DNA of 64,000 nucleotides from [Eubacterium] yurii. GTDB lineage: Bacteria; Bacillota; Clostridia; Peptostreptococcales; Filifactoraceae. Below the pieces are notes generated by a model that worked only from the letters and a program-made list of their open reading frames with translations, made no database searches and had not been told where the DNA came from. The stretch's first letter is position 1, and each line of letters begins with the position of its first letter. The stretch lies in NCBI GenBank assembly GCA_900167215.1, contig FUZS01000008.1, positions 62,001 to 126,000 of the forward strand, read 5' to 3'. A program made the translations under genes and the position numbers. Below, piece after piece: positions 55,229 through 63,260 of the stretch.

Positions 55229-56643
55229 TATTTCATTCCTTCTAAATTTTTTATGTTCAGTTGTATCCTTTGAGCTATGTCGAAAATCTCTGAAAACTCA
55301 TAGAAAAATCTTATTTTATCATATTTTATCTGATTTTCAGTAGGTTTTTTCTCAAGTAAAAATCTTGTCATCGACTCAATTATATCCCTAAACGGATCTT
55401 GTGATACATATTCGCTTAAAAACTGTGATTTATGTCTCAGGAAAAAATACTTATTTGCATTTTCCTTGGTATCACTGCTGTTGGATAGTTTGTCGTCCTG
55501 ATACATTATGTCATTCCAGAATCTTGAGTAGAATTGCAAGAGATATGAGTCTTTTTTGGAAAGATTTTTGATGGTTTCAAAGTCATCTATATCAGATACT
55601 GTATAGCCCTTGGTATAGTCTATTTGTGAGTTGCCAAGCAATATTACCCTTGACAGCTCATTGACTACACTGTGATAGAATCTTGTCTTTTCGAAGTCGT
55701 TTGATATCTCAGCTCCAAAGTCCTTTTCATCAATACCGAGGTAGCCACGTTTGTTGTTTTGGAAGTCGCTGGCATAAGCTAAAAGACCTTTTTCTCCATC
55801 CGAAAAAATGAAGAAGCCCTTGAAATATTTAGGATATATAACATCCAACAAAAGAGTCTGCATATTTACAAGGTTCTTGTATTTTTTTTCCTGAGCTGCC
55901 GTTATAGTAGGAGTCCTTAGACCTTTAAGCTCTTTTTTTACTATTACTCCGTTTTCAGGCTCATAGTATGCCATAATCTCAAATCTTCCGCATAGCTGAC
56001 CCAGTATGAGATATGCGTCCAAGTCTTGATATTTAAGTAAGATTGACAGGATTTTTTGATGTACCTGTGCATTTAGATATTTTTGCTGAGTATTCATAGA
56101 TTTTATAGTGATTTCAAGCTCCGCATAATCTTCTGCTCCAAGGATTTCTTTGAGCATTTTCATCTGCTCATCTTGTATTTGCTGTTTTTGCTTGTCAAAT
56201 ACTATAATCTTGGTGGCTTCGTGTGAGTCAAGATATGCGTCTTCTACAGTTTTTTCCTTATTTTCATCTGTTTTTTCATCTTTTATTATTTCCTGTTCAA
56301 CAAGGTATTTTTCACTATACTTGTTCAAATTTGAGTTAAAGTCCAATAATTTCGCTTTTAAATTTTCGTTTCCGTAGATATTCTTGGTTTCCGGATTGTT
56401 TTCGCCGGAGTCTCCTGCTTGTTTTACGTTGAGGCTGTTTATTTGGAAGAGAATATCCATGTACTTAGATTTAAGACTGTCTAATTCACCGTTATCAAGC
56501 GAATATTTCAGCTCACCTATAGTCTGTTCAAAAGTAGTATAGTCCTTTTTTTCCATATATATCATACTGTTTGTAAAAGCTATTTTTATTATGGCAAATA
56601 TGGTGAACAGTACAAGCAATATTATCGGAAATTTGTTTTTCAT
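55228..56643 (-). CDS. Degenerate zinc-metallopeptidase-like membrane protein
   Basis: The 471-residue protein has an N-terminal membrane helix or uncleaved signal (about 5-24), a long helical coiled region (about 30-200), and a C-terminal domain (about 270-460). In that domain FYHSVVNELSRVILLGNSQID occupies the place of the IIHEFGHLLTLN zinc motif known in secreted clostridial metallopeptidases. Downstream SQDPFRDIIESMTRFLL and IRFFYEFSEIF match the rest of that domain. Both zinc-binding His are gone (N and R), so it should not be a protease. It overlaps polA by one base and follows thiM. Family placement is from memory of the pattern. Confidence 0.6.
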   Translation of the reverse strand: MKNKFPIILLVLFTIFAIIKIAFTNSMIYMEKKDYTTFEQTIGELKYSLDNGELDSLKSKYMDILFQINSLNVKQAGDSGENNPETKNIYGNENLKAKLLDFNSNLNKYSEKYLVEQEIIKDEKTDENKEKTVEDAYLDSHEATKIIVFDKQKQQIQDEQMKMLKEILGAEDYAELEITIKSMNTQQKYLNAQVHQKILSILLKYQDLDAYLILGQLCGRFEIMAYYEPENGVIVKKELKGLRTPTITAAQEKKYKNLVNMQTLLLDVIYPKYFKGFFIFSDGEKGLLAYASDFQNNKRGYLGIDEKDFGAEISNDFEKTRFYHSVVNELSRVILLGNSQIDYTKGYTVSDIDDFETIKNLSKKDSYLLQFYSRFWNDIMYQDDKLSNSSDTKENANKYFFLRHKSQFLSEYVSQDPFRDIIESMTRFLLEKKPTENQIKYDKIRFFYEFSEIFDIAQRIQLNIKNLEGMK

Positions 56644-56664
56644 AGGTCCTCCAATATTATTGTG

Positions 56665-57477
56665 TTACGATATTTTTTCTATTTTTGCATATTTTTCAAA
56701 TTTTTCTTCATTTATCATGCTTATTTCATCTATAAGAGCCACTCTGAAAGAGCCGCTGCCCAGATTTTTTGTCCTTTCATAAGCAATCTCTCCGGCTATA
56801 CCCATAGTAGCTATGGCATATACAGTAGAAAGCAGGAAGTCTTCCTTGTTTGCAGCTGCAAAAGACGCAGTCACTGATGCACTCATACATCCTGTGCCTG
56901 TTATCTTAGACATGTAGGCAACACCGTTTTTTACGACATAGGCGTCATTTTTGTATACTATAATGTCATTTTTTCCTGTTGCTGTTACTACACTGTCATA
57001 TTTTTCAGATATATTCTTGCATATTTGTACTATATGGTATATGTCCTTGTTTTGATCTTCTTCTGAGGCGTCCACTCCCTTGGTACTTGCTCCCATGCCG
57101 TCTATGGACATAATCTCTGATACATTGCCCTTTATCACGGCAAATTTGCTATTTACAAGCAGTTCCTGTACAATTTTATTTCTTGCCTTGCTTGCTCCAA
57201 CTCCAACAGGGTCAAAGACTACAGGTACATTTTTAGTATTTGCTGTTCTTACAGCTTTTTCGTATATGTCAGTTTTGTCCATGGTACCTATGTTTAGCAC
57301 CAAGGCAGATGAGATATTTGCTATATCCTCAAATTCATCATCATTTGCCGTCATAATTGGAGAAGCTCCTATTGCCAAAGTTACATTGGCGCAGTCATTT
57401 ACTGTCACATAGTTGGTGATATGGTGAATAAGAGGAGATTTTTCTCTTATATTTTTCAAAAAATCTGAGTATTTCAT
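56665..57477 (-). CDS. thiM: Hydroxyethylthiazole kinase
   Basis: ThiM phosphorylates the thiazole alcohol salvaged for thiamine. The 270-residue protein is a ribokinase-fold member with LIHHITNYVTVNDCAN, FDPVGVGASKARN, and the active-site KITGTGCMSASVTASF (catalytic Cys), plus a C-terminal helical part. AAGGAG precedes the ATG. Other thiamine genes (thiE, thiD, tenA) are not adjacent, and no TPP riboswitch is upstream; the gene lies 25 bases after mnmE, so it is controlled with that operon. Salvage of thiazole seems the only use. Confidence 0.94.
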   Translation of the reverse strand: MKYSDFLKNIREKSPLIHHITNYVTVNDCANVTLAIGASPIMTANDDEFEDIANISSALVLNIGTMDKTDIYEKAVRTANTKNVPVVFDPVGVGASKARNKIVQELLVNSKFAVIKGNVSEIMSIDGMGASTKGVDASEEDQNKDIYHIVQICKNISEKYDSVVTATGKNDIIVYKNDAYVVKNGVAYMSKITGTGCMSASVTASFAAANKEDFLLSTVYAIATMGIAGEIAYERTKNLGSGSFRVALIDEISMINEEKFEKYAKIEKIS

Positions 57478-57502
57478 AAAATTCTCCTTAATAATCTTTA
57501 TT

Positions 57503-58876
57503 CTATTTCCCTATACAGAATTTAGAAAATATAGTGTCCAACAGGCTTTCGCTTACAGACTTACCTGTGATTTGCCCCAGATAGTCTACAGCATTGAGAA
57601 AATCTATCTCAAGTATGTCAAGTTCGACATTGTCGAGTAGGGATTGCCTTGCGTCTTTTAATGAATTTATAGCATTTTCAATTAGAGAGTAGTGTCTTGA
57701 ATTTGTTATCATGACATTGTTGATACTGTCATCATCAAAGCTTACAGCTTTTGCATATATATTTTCTTTGAGTTCTTCTATGCCTCTCTTGTCAAGAGTT
57801 GAGATATTTATTATATTATCTTTATCTATGAAAGAGGGTAGCTGACTTATATCCAACTTGTTTTGAAGGTCTGACTTATTGAGCAGTATCAGATACTGCC
57901 TGTCTTTAAGTTTTTCCATCAATTCTCTATCTTCTGCATTCAATTTGTCTGATGTATCCAATACAAGCAGTATTATATCTGCATTTTCTATAGATGAAAT
58001 TGAACGCTCAACCCCGATTTTCTCAACTATGTCCTGAGTTTCTCTTATGCCGGCAGTGTCTATCAAATTGACACTTATGCCGTTGATACTTAGGCTCTCA
58101 GTGATTATATCTCTGGTAGTGCCTGCTATATCTGTTACTATGGCTCTATTTTCTTCAAGCAGTTCATTAAGCAGAGAAGATTTGCCGACATTAGGTCTGC
58201 CGATTATGGCTATATTTATACCGTCAGATATTACCTTGCCGTTTTTATAAGTCTCTTTTAGTTTATTCAGTTCATCTATTGATATTTCGACATCACTTAG
58301 CAATTCTTCGTAAGTTACTTCCGGTATGTCCTCTTCTGGAAAGTCTATGGCTACAGTGATTTGTGCTATTGATTTTTTCAAGCGTTCGTCAATTTTTTCT
58401 ATTCTTCCTGAGAGTCGCCCTTGTAGTTGCCTTTGTGCGTTTTCAAAAGATTTTGTCGATCTGGCGTTTATAATGTCTATTACAGCTTCGGCTTGAGACA
58501 GGTCTATTCTGCCGTTTAGAAAGGCTCTTTTGGTAAATTCTCCGTTTTGTGCAAGTCGCACTCCCTTTGTCAGTATCAGCGACATAATTTCTTCAAGGCT
58601 TTTACTTCCGCCATGACAGTTTATCTCAACTACGTCCTCGCAGGTAAAAGAGTGGGGAGCCTTCATATAGCAGAGCATTACCTCATCTATGACCTTGTCT
58701 TTGTCAATTATGTGACCGTATATCATCCTTCTTGGATTTTCTGAAATCTTATATTTTTTTGGCATGAATATTGACTCAGCCACAGCAAGTGACTTGACAC
58801 CGCTAAGTCTTATTATGTTTACGCTTGATTTACCTGTAGATGTAGCAGGTGCTACTATTGTTTCGTTGTCGTACAT
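57503..58876 (-). CDS. mnmE: tRNA uridine-5-carboxymethylaminomethyl GTPase MnmE
   Basis: MnmE with MnmG modifies U34 in certain tRNAs. The 457-residue protein has the N-terminal folate-binding domain, a helical domain with an inserted G domain (GRPNVGKSSLLN, TDIAGTTRDI, DTAGIR, LLNKSD), and the diagnostic C-terminal FCIGK, whose Cys is catalytic. AAGGAG precedes the ATG. Usual neighbours mnmG, rnpA, yidC and jag at the replication origin are absent; instead it lies 11 bases after a DUF2207 gene and before thiM. The gene order is unusual for Firmicutes. Confidence 0.96.
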   Translation of the reverse strand: MYDNETIVAPATSTGKSSVNIIRLSGVKSLAVAESIFMPKKYKISENPRRMIYGHIIDKDKVIDEVMLCYMKAPHSFTCEDVVEINCHGGSKSLEEIMSLILTKGVRLAQNGEFTKRAFLNGRIDLSQAEAVIDIINARSTKSFENAQRQLQGRLSGRIEKIDERLKKSIAQITVAIDFPEEDIPEVTYEELLSDVEISIDELNKLKETYKNGKVISDGINIAIIGRPNVGKSSLLNELLEENRAIVTDIAGTTRDIITESLSINGISVNLIDTAGIRETQDIVEKIGVERSISSIENADIILLVLDTSDKLNAEDRELMEKLKDRQYLILLNKSDLQNKLDISQLPSFIDKDNIINISTLDKRGIEELKENIYAKAVSFDDDSINNVMITNSRHYSLIENAINSLKDARQSLLDNVELDILEIDFLNAVDYLGQITGKSVSESLLDTIFSKFCIGK

Positions 58877-58887
58877 AGTTCTCCTTT

Positions 58888-60675
58888 TTATCTGCTTCCT
58901 CCACCAAATCCTGCACCGCTTGCTCCTGCTCCTCCACCAAGTGAAGATGAGCCTCCTTCCCCGGCAAATCCGGGGTTACCCGGATCATATGGATAGTAAG
59001 AGTATTTTGAGTAGCCAAAGGAGAAAATGACGTAGTCTTCAGGGAAAAATTCACAGTTAGCAAATCTATAGTCAGGGTTGATATCATCAAGCTCCTTGGA
59101 AAGTTTCATACTTATACCGAAAAGTGATGACATTATCAGATATTCATCCCATAAAGCTATATCTTCAAAATCTCTTTCAGCGACTATAGTAAAGTCCTTA
59201 AGATAGTTATATAGACCATATATGTCTTTTAGCGCCTCCATACCCTTGTCGGAGATGTATACAGATGCTGTTGCGTCCCAACTGCTGTTCCAGTAGACAT
59301 AGCCGTGCTCTTTTAATAACCTCAATGATTCAAGCAAGTCGTCATACTTCAAAATTTTTCTTATTTCTTTTTTTATAGGGCTTTTACTTTTTGCAACATC
59401 AGTAAAATAAAGTCTATTTTGTACATCTCTGCTGTCATAATAAGTAGATACTATCCTTGATAATACATCATCCGGGTCGTCGTTTTCAAAATTTTTGGTA
59501 AATGTTATTACAGGAGCAAGCCCATCATAAGGTGAACCTTCGCTGATACGTATGAAATTTTTTTTGAGTAGACGCAATATCAGTGCATCGATTAGTCTTG
59601 TTCTCTCAAAATTTTCAAACTGTGATAGTTCCAACATCCCCTGTATCATGAGCAGATTGCCGTTTAGAGGAATGCCTCTTTTGTATTTTGTCTTTTTAAT
59701 TTCATTGATAGATTTTGTAATAATTTTTTTCCTAAGTTCATTATCTCTTTTGATGTATTTAAATGTGTTTCTATATATAAAAAACTTTCTAAGTATGGGT
59801 ATCCTTGTTTTGAATCTGCTTATTATAAATAAGAGGATTCTGATGATTAAGAAAAACTGTAATATAAAGAAGGCATGTATTTTTTGAAATATATTCATCA
59901 CATAGGAAGAATTTTTAAAAGCTATCTCTTTTTGCTTTTCAAAACTGATGCTTGACAGCATCTTTGGTGATACAAGGCTCGAATCAAGCCTTGCAAGCAC
60001 AGACATAAATCCGTTTTTTTGATCTATGGCTTTATTGGTTTCAGCAAAGATTGAGTAAGCTTTAGATATACGTATCCTTCCATCATAACCGAAAGACCAC
60101 ATCTGTACATTATCATTATTAAGCTTTTTATAAGCTTTTTTACCGTCTGATACATATATATTAAGCTCAGCACTGTAAATAGGTACATTCATAGCCTTAT
60201 TTATAAAATTGATATGAAAGCCAATGACATTGTCAGTATATTTTACCACAGCATTTTTGTAAGTCCATGTTAGCATGAAGGTCTTGGGTCCATACTCGCC
60301 TTTGCCGAAGCAAAGTTCTCTCATTTTTGTCTTTGGGTTGTAGTAATCGCTGTATTTGTGTGCCTTTGCTTCTAAAGATGCACTACTGTCCCAAGTGGAA
60401 GAATATTTATAGGGATAAGCCTTGCCATATTCCAATTCATAAACCTTAAAGTTTATGAGCTCCATGTGGTTTAGGTTGTTTACAGGTATGAACCATTCGC
60501 TACCGTCTTCGCTGACAGTGTTCCATATCTGAGTGACGTTCATATCACCATTTGGCAGTGTGACAGCAGTAGTATTTATAGATTGGATATAGGTATTTTC
60601 AGCGTATGAGGGAAGTATTGATGTGAATTGAAAAATAAGTATTAAAAATATGATTTTCACTACTTTTCTTGCCAT
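58888..60675 (-). CDS. DUF2207 membrane protein
   Basis: The 595-residue protein has a signal peptide (1-25), a beta-rich extracytoplasmic DUF2207 domain (about 30-240), a membrane segment at about 262-285, and a cytoplasmic part with winged-helix-like pieces. The C-terminal tail is Gly/Ser-rich (SSLGGGAGASGAGFGGGSR), as common in this family. Only one clear membrane stretch is seen; other members have two or three. GAGGTGA precedes the start. It follows lemA by 17 bases, a pairing seen in many bacteria (LemA with DUF2207), where a joint envelope role is suspected. Confidence 0.88.
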   Translation of the reverse strand: MARKVVKIIFLILIFQFTSILPSYAENTYIQSINTTAVTLPNGDMNVTQIWNTVSEDGSEWFIPVNNLNHMELINFKVYELEYGKAYPYKYSSTWDSSASLEAKAHKYSDYYNPKTKMRELCFGKGEYGPKTFMLTWTYKNAVVKYTDNVIGFHINFINKAMNVPIYSAELNIYVSDGKKAYKKLNNDNVQMWSFGYDGRIRISKAYSIFAETNKAIDQKNGFMSVLARLDSSLVSPKMLSSISFEKQKEIAFKNSSYVMNIFQKIHAFFILQFFLIIRILLFIISRFKTRIPILRKFFIYRNTFKYIKRDNELRKKIITKSINEIKKTKYKRGIPLNGNLLMIQGMLELSQFENFERTRLIDALILRLLKKNFIRISEGSPYDGLAPVITFTKNFENDDPDDVLSRIVSTYYDSRDVQNRLYFTDVAKSKSPIKKEIRKILKYDDLLESLRLLKEHGYVYWNSSWDATASVYISDKGMEALKDIYGLYNYLKDFTIVAERDFEDIALWDEYLIMSSLFGISMKLSKELDDINPDYRFANCEFFPEDYVIFSFGYSKYSYYPYDPGNPGFAGEGGSSSLGGGAGASGAGFGGGSR

Positions 60676-60692
60676 ACAATCACCTCAGACAA

Positions 60693-61235
60693 TTACCATT
60701 TACCGTTTCTTATACGATTAAAATCAGGCATTTGTTTCTTTTGTTCTTCCACTGCAAGATATTCTTTTTCTTCATGCTTGAACATGCCTGCTACAAAACT
60801 TGAAGGAAACATCTTTACAAGTCTGTTGAACTTTGTTACAGCGTCATTGTACACCAATTTTGAAAATTTAGTTTGAGCATTTAGCTCAGTCAATTTTTCT
60901 ACAAGATTGTTGTATATGGTATCGGCCTTGAGTTCAGGATATGATTCAGCTACAGCATAGACATTTGCAACAAGATTGTTTATAGTTTCTTCGTTTGACT
61001 TTAATCCTCTGTTTCTTACTATTTCGTTTAATGTGCTTCTTTCGTGCTCAGCATAAGACACTACTATTTTGTACAGCTCTATAAGTGTGTCATATCTGTT
61101 TTCCTGTACCACATCTATGTTGCTCCAGGCATTTCTTACCAGTTCTTCCAATGATACAAATCTGTTTTCACATATCACAAAGTATACTGCAGTGATAATG
61201 ACTAAGATGATAAGAGTTACTATAAAAGCTTCCAT
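60693..61235 (-). CDS. LemA family protein
   Basis: The 180-residue protein has an N-terminal membrane helix (about 3-22) and a long helical domain with RNAWSNIDVVQENRYDTLIE, ELNAQTKFSKLVYNDAVTKF and VAGMFKHEEKEYLAVEE, the LemA pattern. LemA proteins are thought to be anchored with the helices outside, next to TPM or DUF2207 proteins; their molecular role is unclear. TAGGAGG is upstream. It heads a six-gene run that ends with polA, each gap 25 bases or less, so these housekeeping genes may depend on its promoter, which I do not see clearly. Confidence 0.92.
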   Translation of the reverse strand: MEAFIVTLIILVIITAVYFVICENRFVSLEELVRNAWSNIDVVQENRYDTLIELYKIVVSYAEHERSTLNEIVRNRGLKSNEETINNLVANVYAVAESYPELKADTIYNNLVEKLTELNAQTKFSKLVYNDAVTKFNRLVKMFPSSFVAGMFKHEEKEYLAVEEQKKQMPDFNRIRNGKW

Positions 61236-61615
61236 TTTTTACCTCCTATTTTAAGAACATCAGCTAATACACAAAAACATAAGAAAAATTAAACATAAAA
61301 CTAAATATTCATATTAAATTTAAGTTTTTTTACAACAAAATTAATTTATGGCTGTATAAACTCAGATTAGCATTGAAATGTTAATTATATTATGTTTGAC
61401 AAGCCATTTTTTAAAACAGAGTTTTAAATTTTAAAATTATTTTGAAAAATTTTACATATAATATTATATCACATTTTTTACATATTTTTCTATCAAATAC
61501 TTTACAAAAAAGGCAAAAAAATATGGCATAAGAAAACTATGCCATATTTTGCAATTAATATATTCTATTAAAAAGGAGATAATGAAATCTTAATAAAAAA
61601 TTTGTGCAACTCAAA
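61236..61615. other. Intergenic region upstream of lemA
   Basis: Between lemA and the NlpC/P60 gene there is the terminator of the latter and otherwise AT-rich sequence that must contain the lemA promoter. No gene is seen. Confidence 0.5.
61515..61550 (-). terminator. Rho-independent terminator of the NlpC/P60 gene
   Basis: AAAATATGGCATA pairs perfectly with TATGCCATATTTT around a 7-base loop; read leftward a run of T follows. Confidence 0.85.
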
Positions 61616-62260
61616 TTACAGATATCTTGCAGCTGTAACGTATCTTGGTGCATAATAAGAGTCATTAAGATTTGAAATAGTTACACTTGAACCATAAGAT
61701 GACGCATGAATGAAATTTCCTGAGCCAATATATATACCAACATGTGATATTCCACCAAATGTATTGAAAAATACCAAGTCGCCTTTTTGCAAGTTGGCCT
61801 TTGATACTCTCTTACCGCCATATGCTTGAGATGAAGCAACTCTTGGTAATGATATACCTGCCTGTGCAAAAGCATAGCTTGTAAATCCTGAGCAGTCAAA
61901 TGAATTAGGACCTGATGAACCGAACACATAAGGTGAGCCTAATTTTGACTTTCCTGCTGCTATTATCTTATCTGCAACTGCAGCAGATCTCTCATCTTGT
62001 TTAACCGCAGAAACCTCGTCATTTTGTACTTCAGCTTTTGGAAGCTCAGTTTCTTGTATTTTTACTTGTTCTTCATTAGCTGATAACAATTTTTCCAAAT
62101 CTTCATCGGCTATAGTATCGCCTTGTTGTATTTCTACAGTTTCAGTTGCGTTTGTCGGATTAGCTCCGGCAGTTTCACTGTCCGCATAAGCATTAGTAAA
62201 AGTAAACGTCGCAATACCAAGTGTAAGCACAGTAGCCAATAATAATTTATTTTTCTTCAC
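61616..62260 (-). CDS. Secreted NlpC/P60 peptidoglycan endopeptidase
   Basis: The 214-residue protein has a signal peptide (cleavage likely after NAYA, about residue 26), a polar Glu/Gln-rich linker (about 30-95) and a C-terminal NlpC/P60 domain (about 97-214). The catalytic Cys is in SFDCSGFTSYAF, the His in ISHVGIYIG and the third polar residue in FIHASS, all in order. Such enzymes cut D-Glu-diaminopimelate or related bonds in cell-wall stems. The start is GTG after GGGGGAAA. No SH3 or LysM targeting domain is present. Upstream, three copies of a short repeat lie in the leader. Confidence 0.92.
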   Translation of the reverse strand: MKKNKLLLATVLTLGIATFTFTNAYADSETAGANPTNATETVEIQQGDTIADEDLEKLLSANEEQVKIQETELPKAEVQNDEVSAVKQDERSAAVADKIIAAGKSKLGSPYVFGSSGPNSFDCSGFTSYAFAQAGISLPRVASSQAYGGKRVSKANLQKGDLVFFNTFGGISHVGIYIGSGNFIHASSYGSSVTISNLNDSYYAPRYVTAARYL

Positions 62261-62277
62261 AGTTAATTTCCCCCAAA

Positions 62278-62315
62278 AAGTCGTATTTTTTCTTTAAGTC
62301 GTATTTTCGTATTTT
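62278..62315 (-). repeat. Short direct repeats in the NlpC/P60 leader
   Basis: AAGTCGTATT occurs exactly at 62278-62287 and 62296-62305, with TCGTATTTT again at 62307-62315. The 18-base spacing could suit a regulator binding site. Confidence 0.5.
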
Positions 62316-62922
62316 ATATTTTGTAATTTAATATTTACTTTTGCATCTCCTATTTAATGCTTAAAATCCAAATTCTTAATTATCTCCATACTGTTTATTT
62401 ATAAGCGATTATTAAATTACAAGTCGTCTTTTCAACTACCTCACAAATTATATTAAAATTATTTCATTTTGTCAACAAAAAATTACAAAAAATATCAAAA
62501 AATTATTAAGTTATTTAGAATAAATGTTGGAAAATCAGGAAAGATATCGATTAATTTTTTTGTTTCTTTTTTGTAACTTCTATCGTAATAATATATTTTT
62601 TTCTGCCATTTTCATTACTTTAATATTACAAATATTGAAGTAAAATTTCAAAGTTGTAACATTTATTTTGGCTTTTACTCGCTTTTTCCAAATTTTTTTA
62701 TTGTAAAAGTTAATATTGTCTATTAAAGGAAATAGAGTTCTTAGATTTTATTACAAAATTTAAAATTTTTATATAAGTATATTATTATTTGCAATATTGT
62801 TTAAAGTAATCATAAGAATATTATATAATCTTGAATTAATGTCAATCAGTTATGATTCAGTATTAACTTATAGATATGAATGTTATGATAGATGATAGTG
62901 CAAATTATTATATTTTTTTAAC

Positions 62923-62952
62923 TTGACTAATGTAATGTAAATATGATAGTAT
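62923..62952 (+). promoter_or_regulatory. Candidate promoter upstream of modA
   Basis: TTGACT and TAGTAT are 18 bases apart, about 308 bases upstream of the modA start. Confidence 0.45.
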
Positions 62953-63137
62953 GGATAATGATAATATATTTAAGTTTATCATGTATTAAATTCAGACTCA
63001 CCCTTGGTTATGGACAAGAATTGTGATATTGTTTTTTGTAAAGAGAGTGGGCTTGATTTAGGGTTTAAACCAATCGATGTTCAAAAATCGTGCAAATTTA
63101 TCTTTATAGAAGGAACATTTTAACTGTTATAACTATA

Positions 63138-63224
63138 TGTACAAAATATTTTGACAACAGTTCAGAGTATTCGTTCTATTATTTTTTGTGCGAATTTTTA
63201 GAATAATATCATCAAAATTGTACA
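63138..63224 (+). promoter_or_regulatory. Inverted repeat in the modA leader
   Basis: TGTACAAAATATTTTGA at the left mirrors TCAAAATTGTACA at the right; a smaller ATTCG...CGAAT pair (63169-63195) nests inside. It could form an RNA stem or bind a regulator. No match to a known molybdate element is claimed. Confidence 0.4.
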
Positions 63225-63260
63225 TTAATTAAAATGTCATGAATTTAAAAGGAGAATTTT

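Larger units (their letters stand above)
62261..63260. other. Long divergent intergenic region upstream of modA
   Basis: About 1 kb without a credible gene on either strand. It holds the short repeats near 62278, a probable promoter at 62923-62952, a palindrome GGTTTAAACC at 63062-63071 and an inverted repeat with TGTACA ends at 63138-63224. If the promoter is right, modA has a leader of about 300 bases. Confidence 0.55.

Noticed and set aside
57478-57502. TPP riboswitch before thiM
   Set aside because: Only 25 bases separate thiM from mnmE, too few for the RNA; no THI-box bases are seen.
62953-63260. Moco riboswitch before modA
   Set aside because: Stems are present but do not fit the Moco RNA pattern I know; kept only as an unknown leader.
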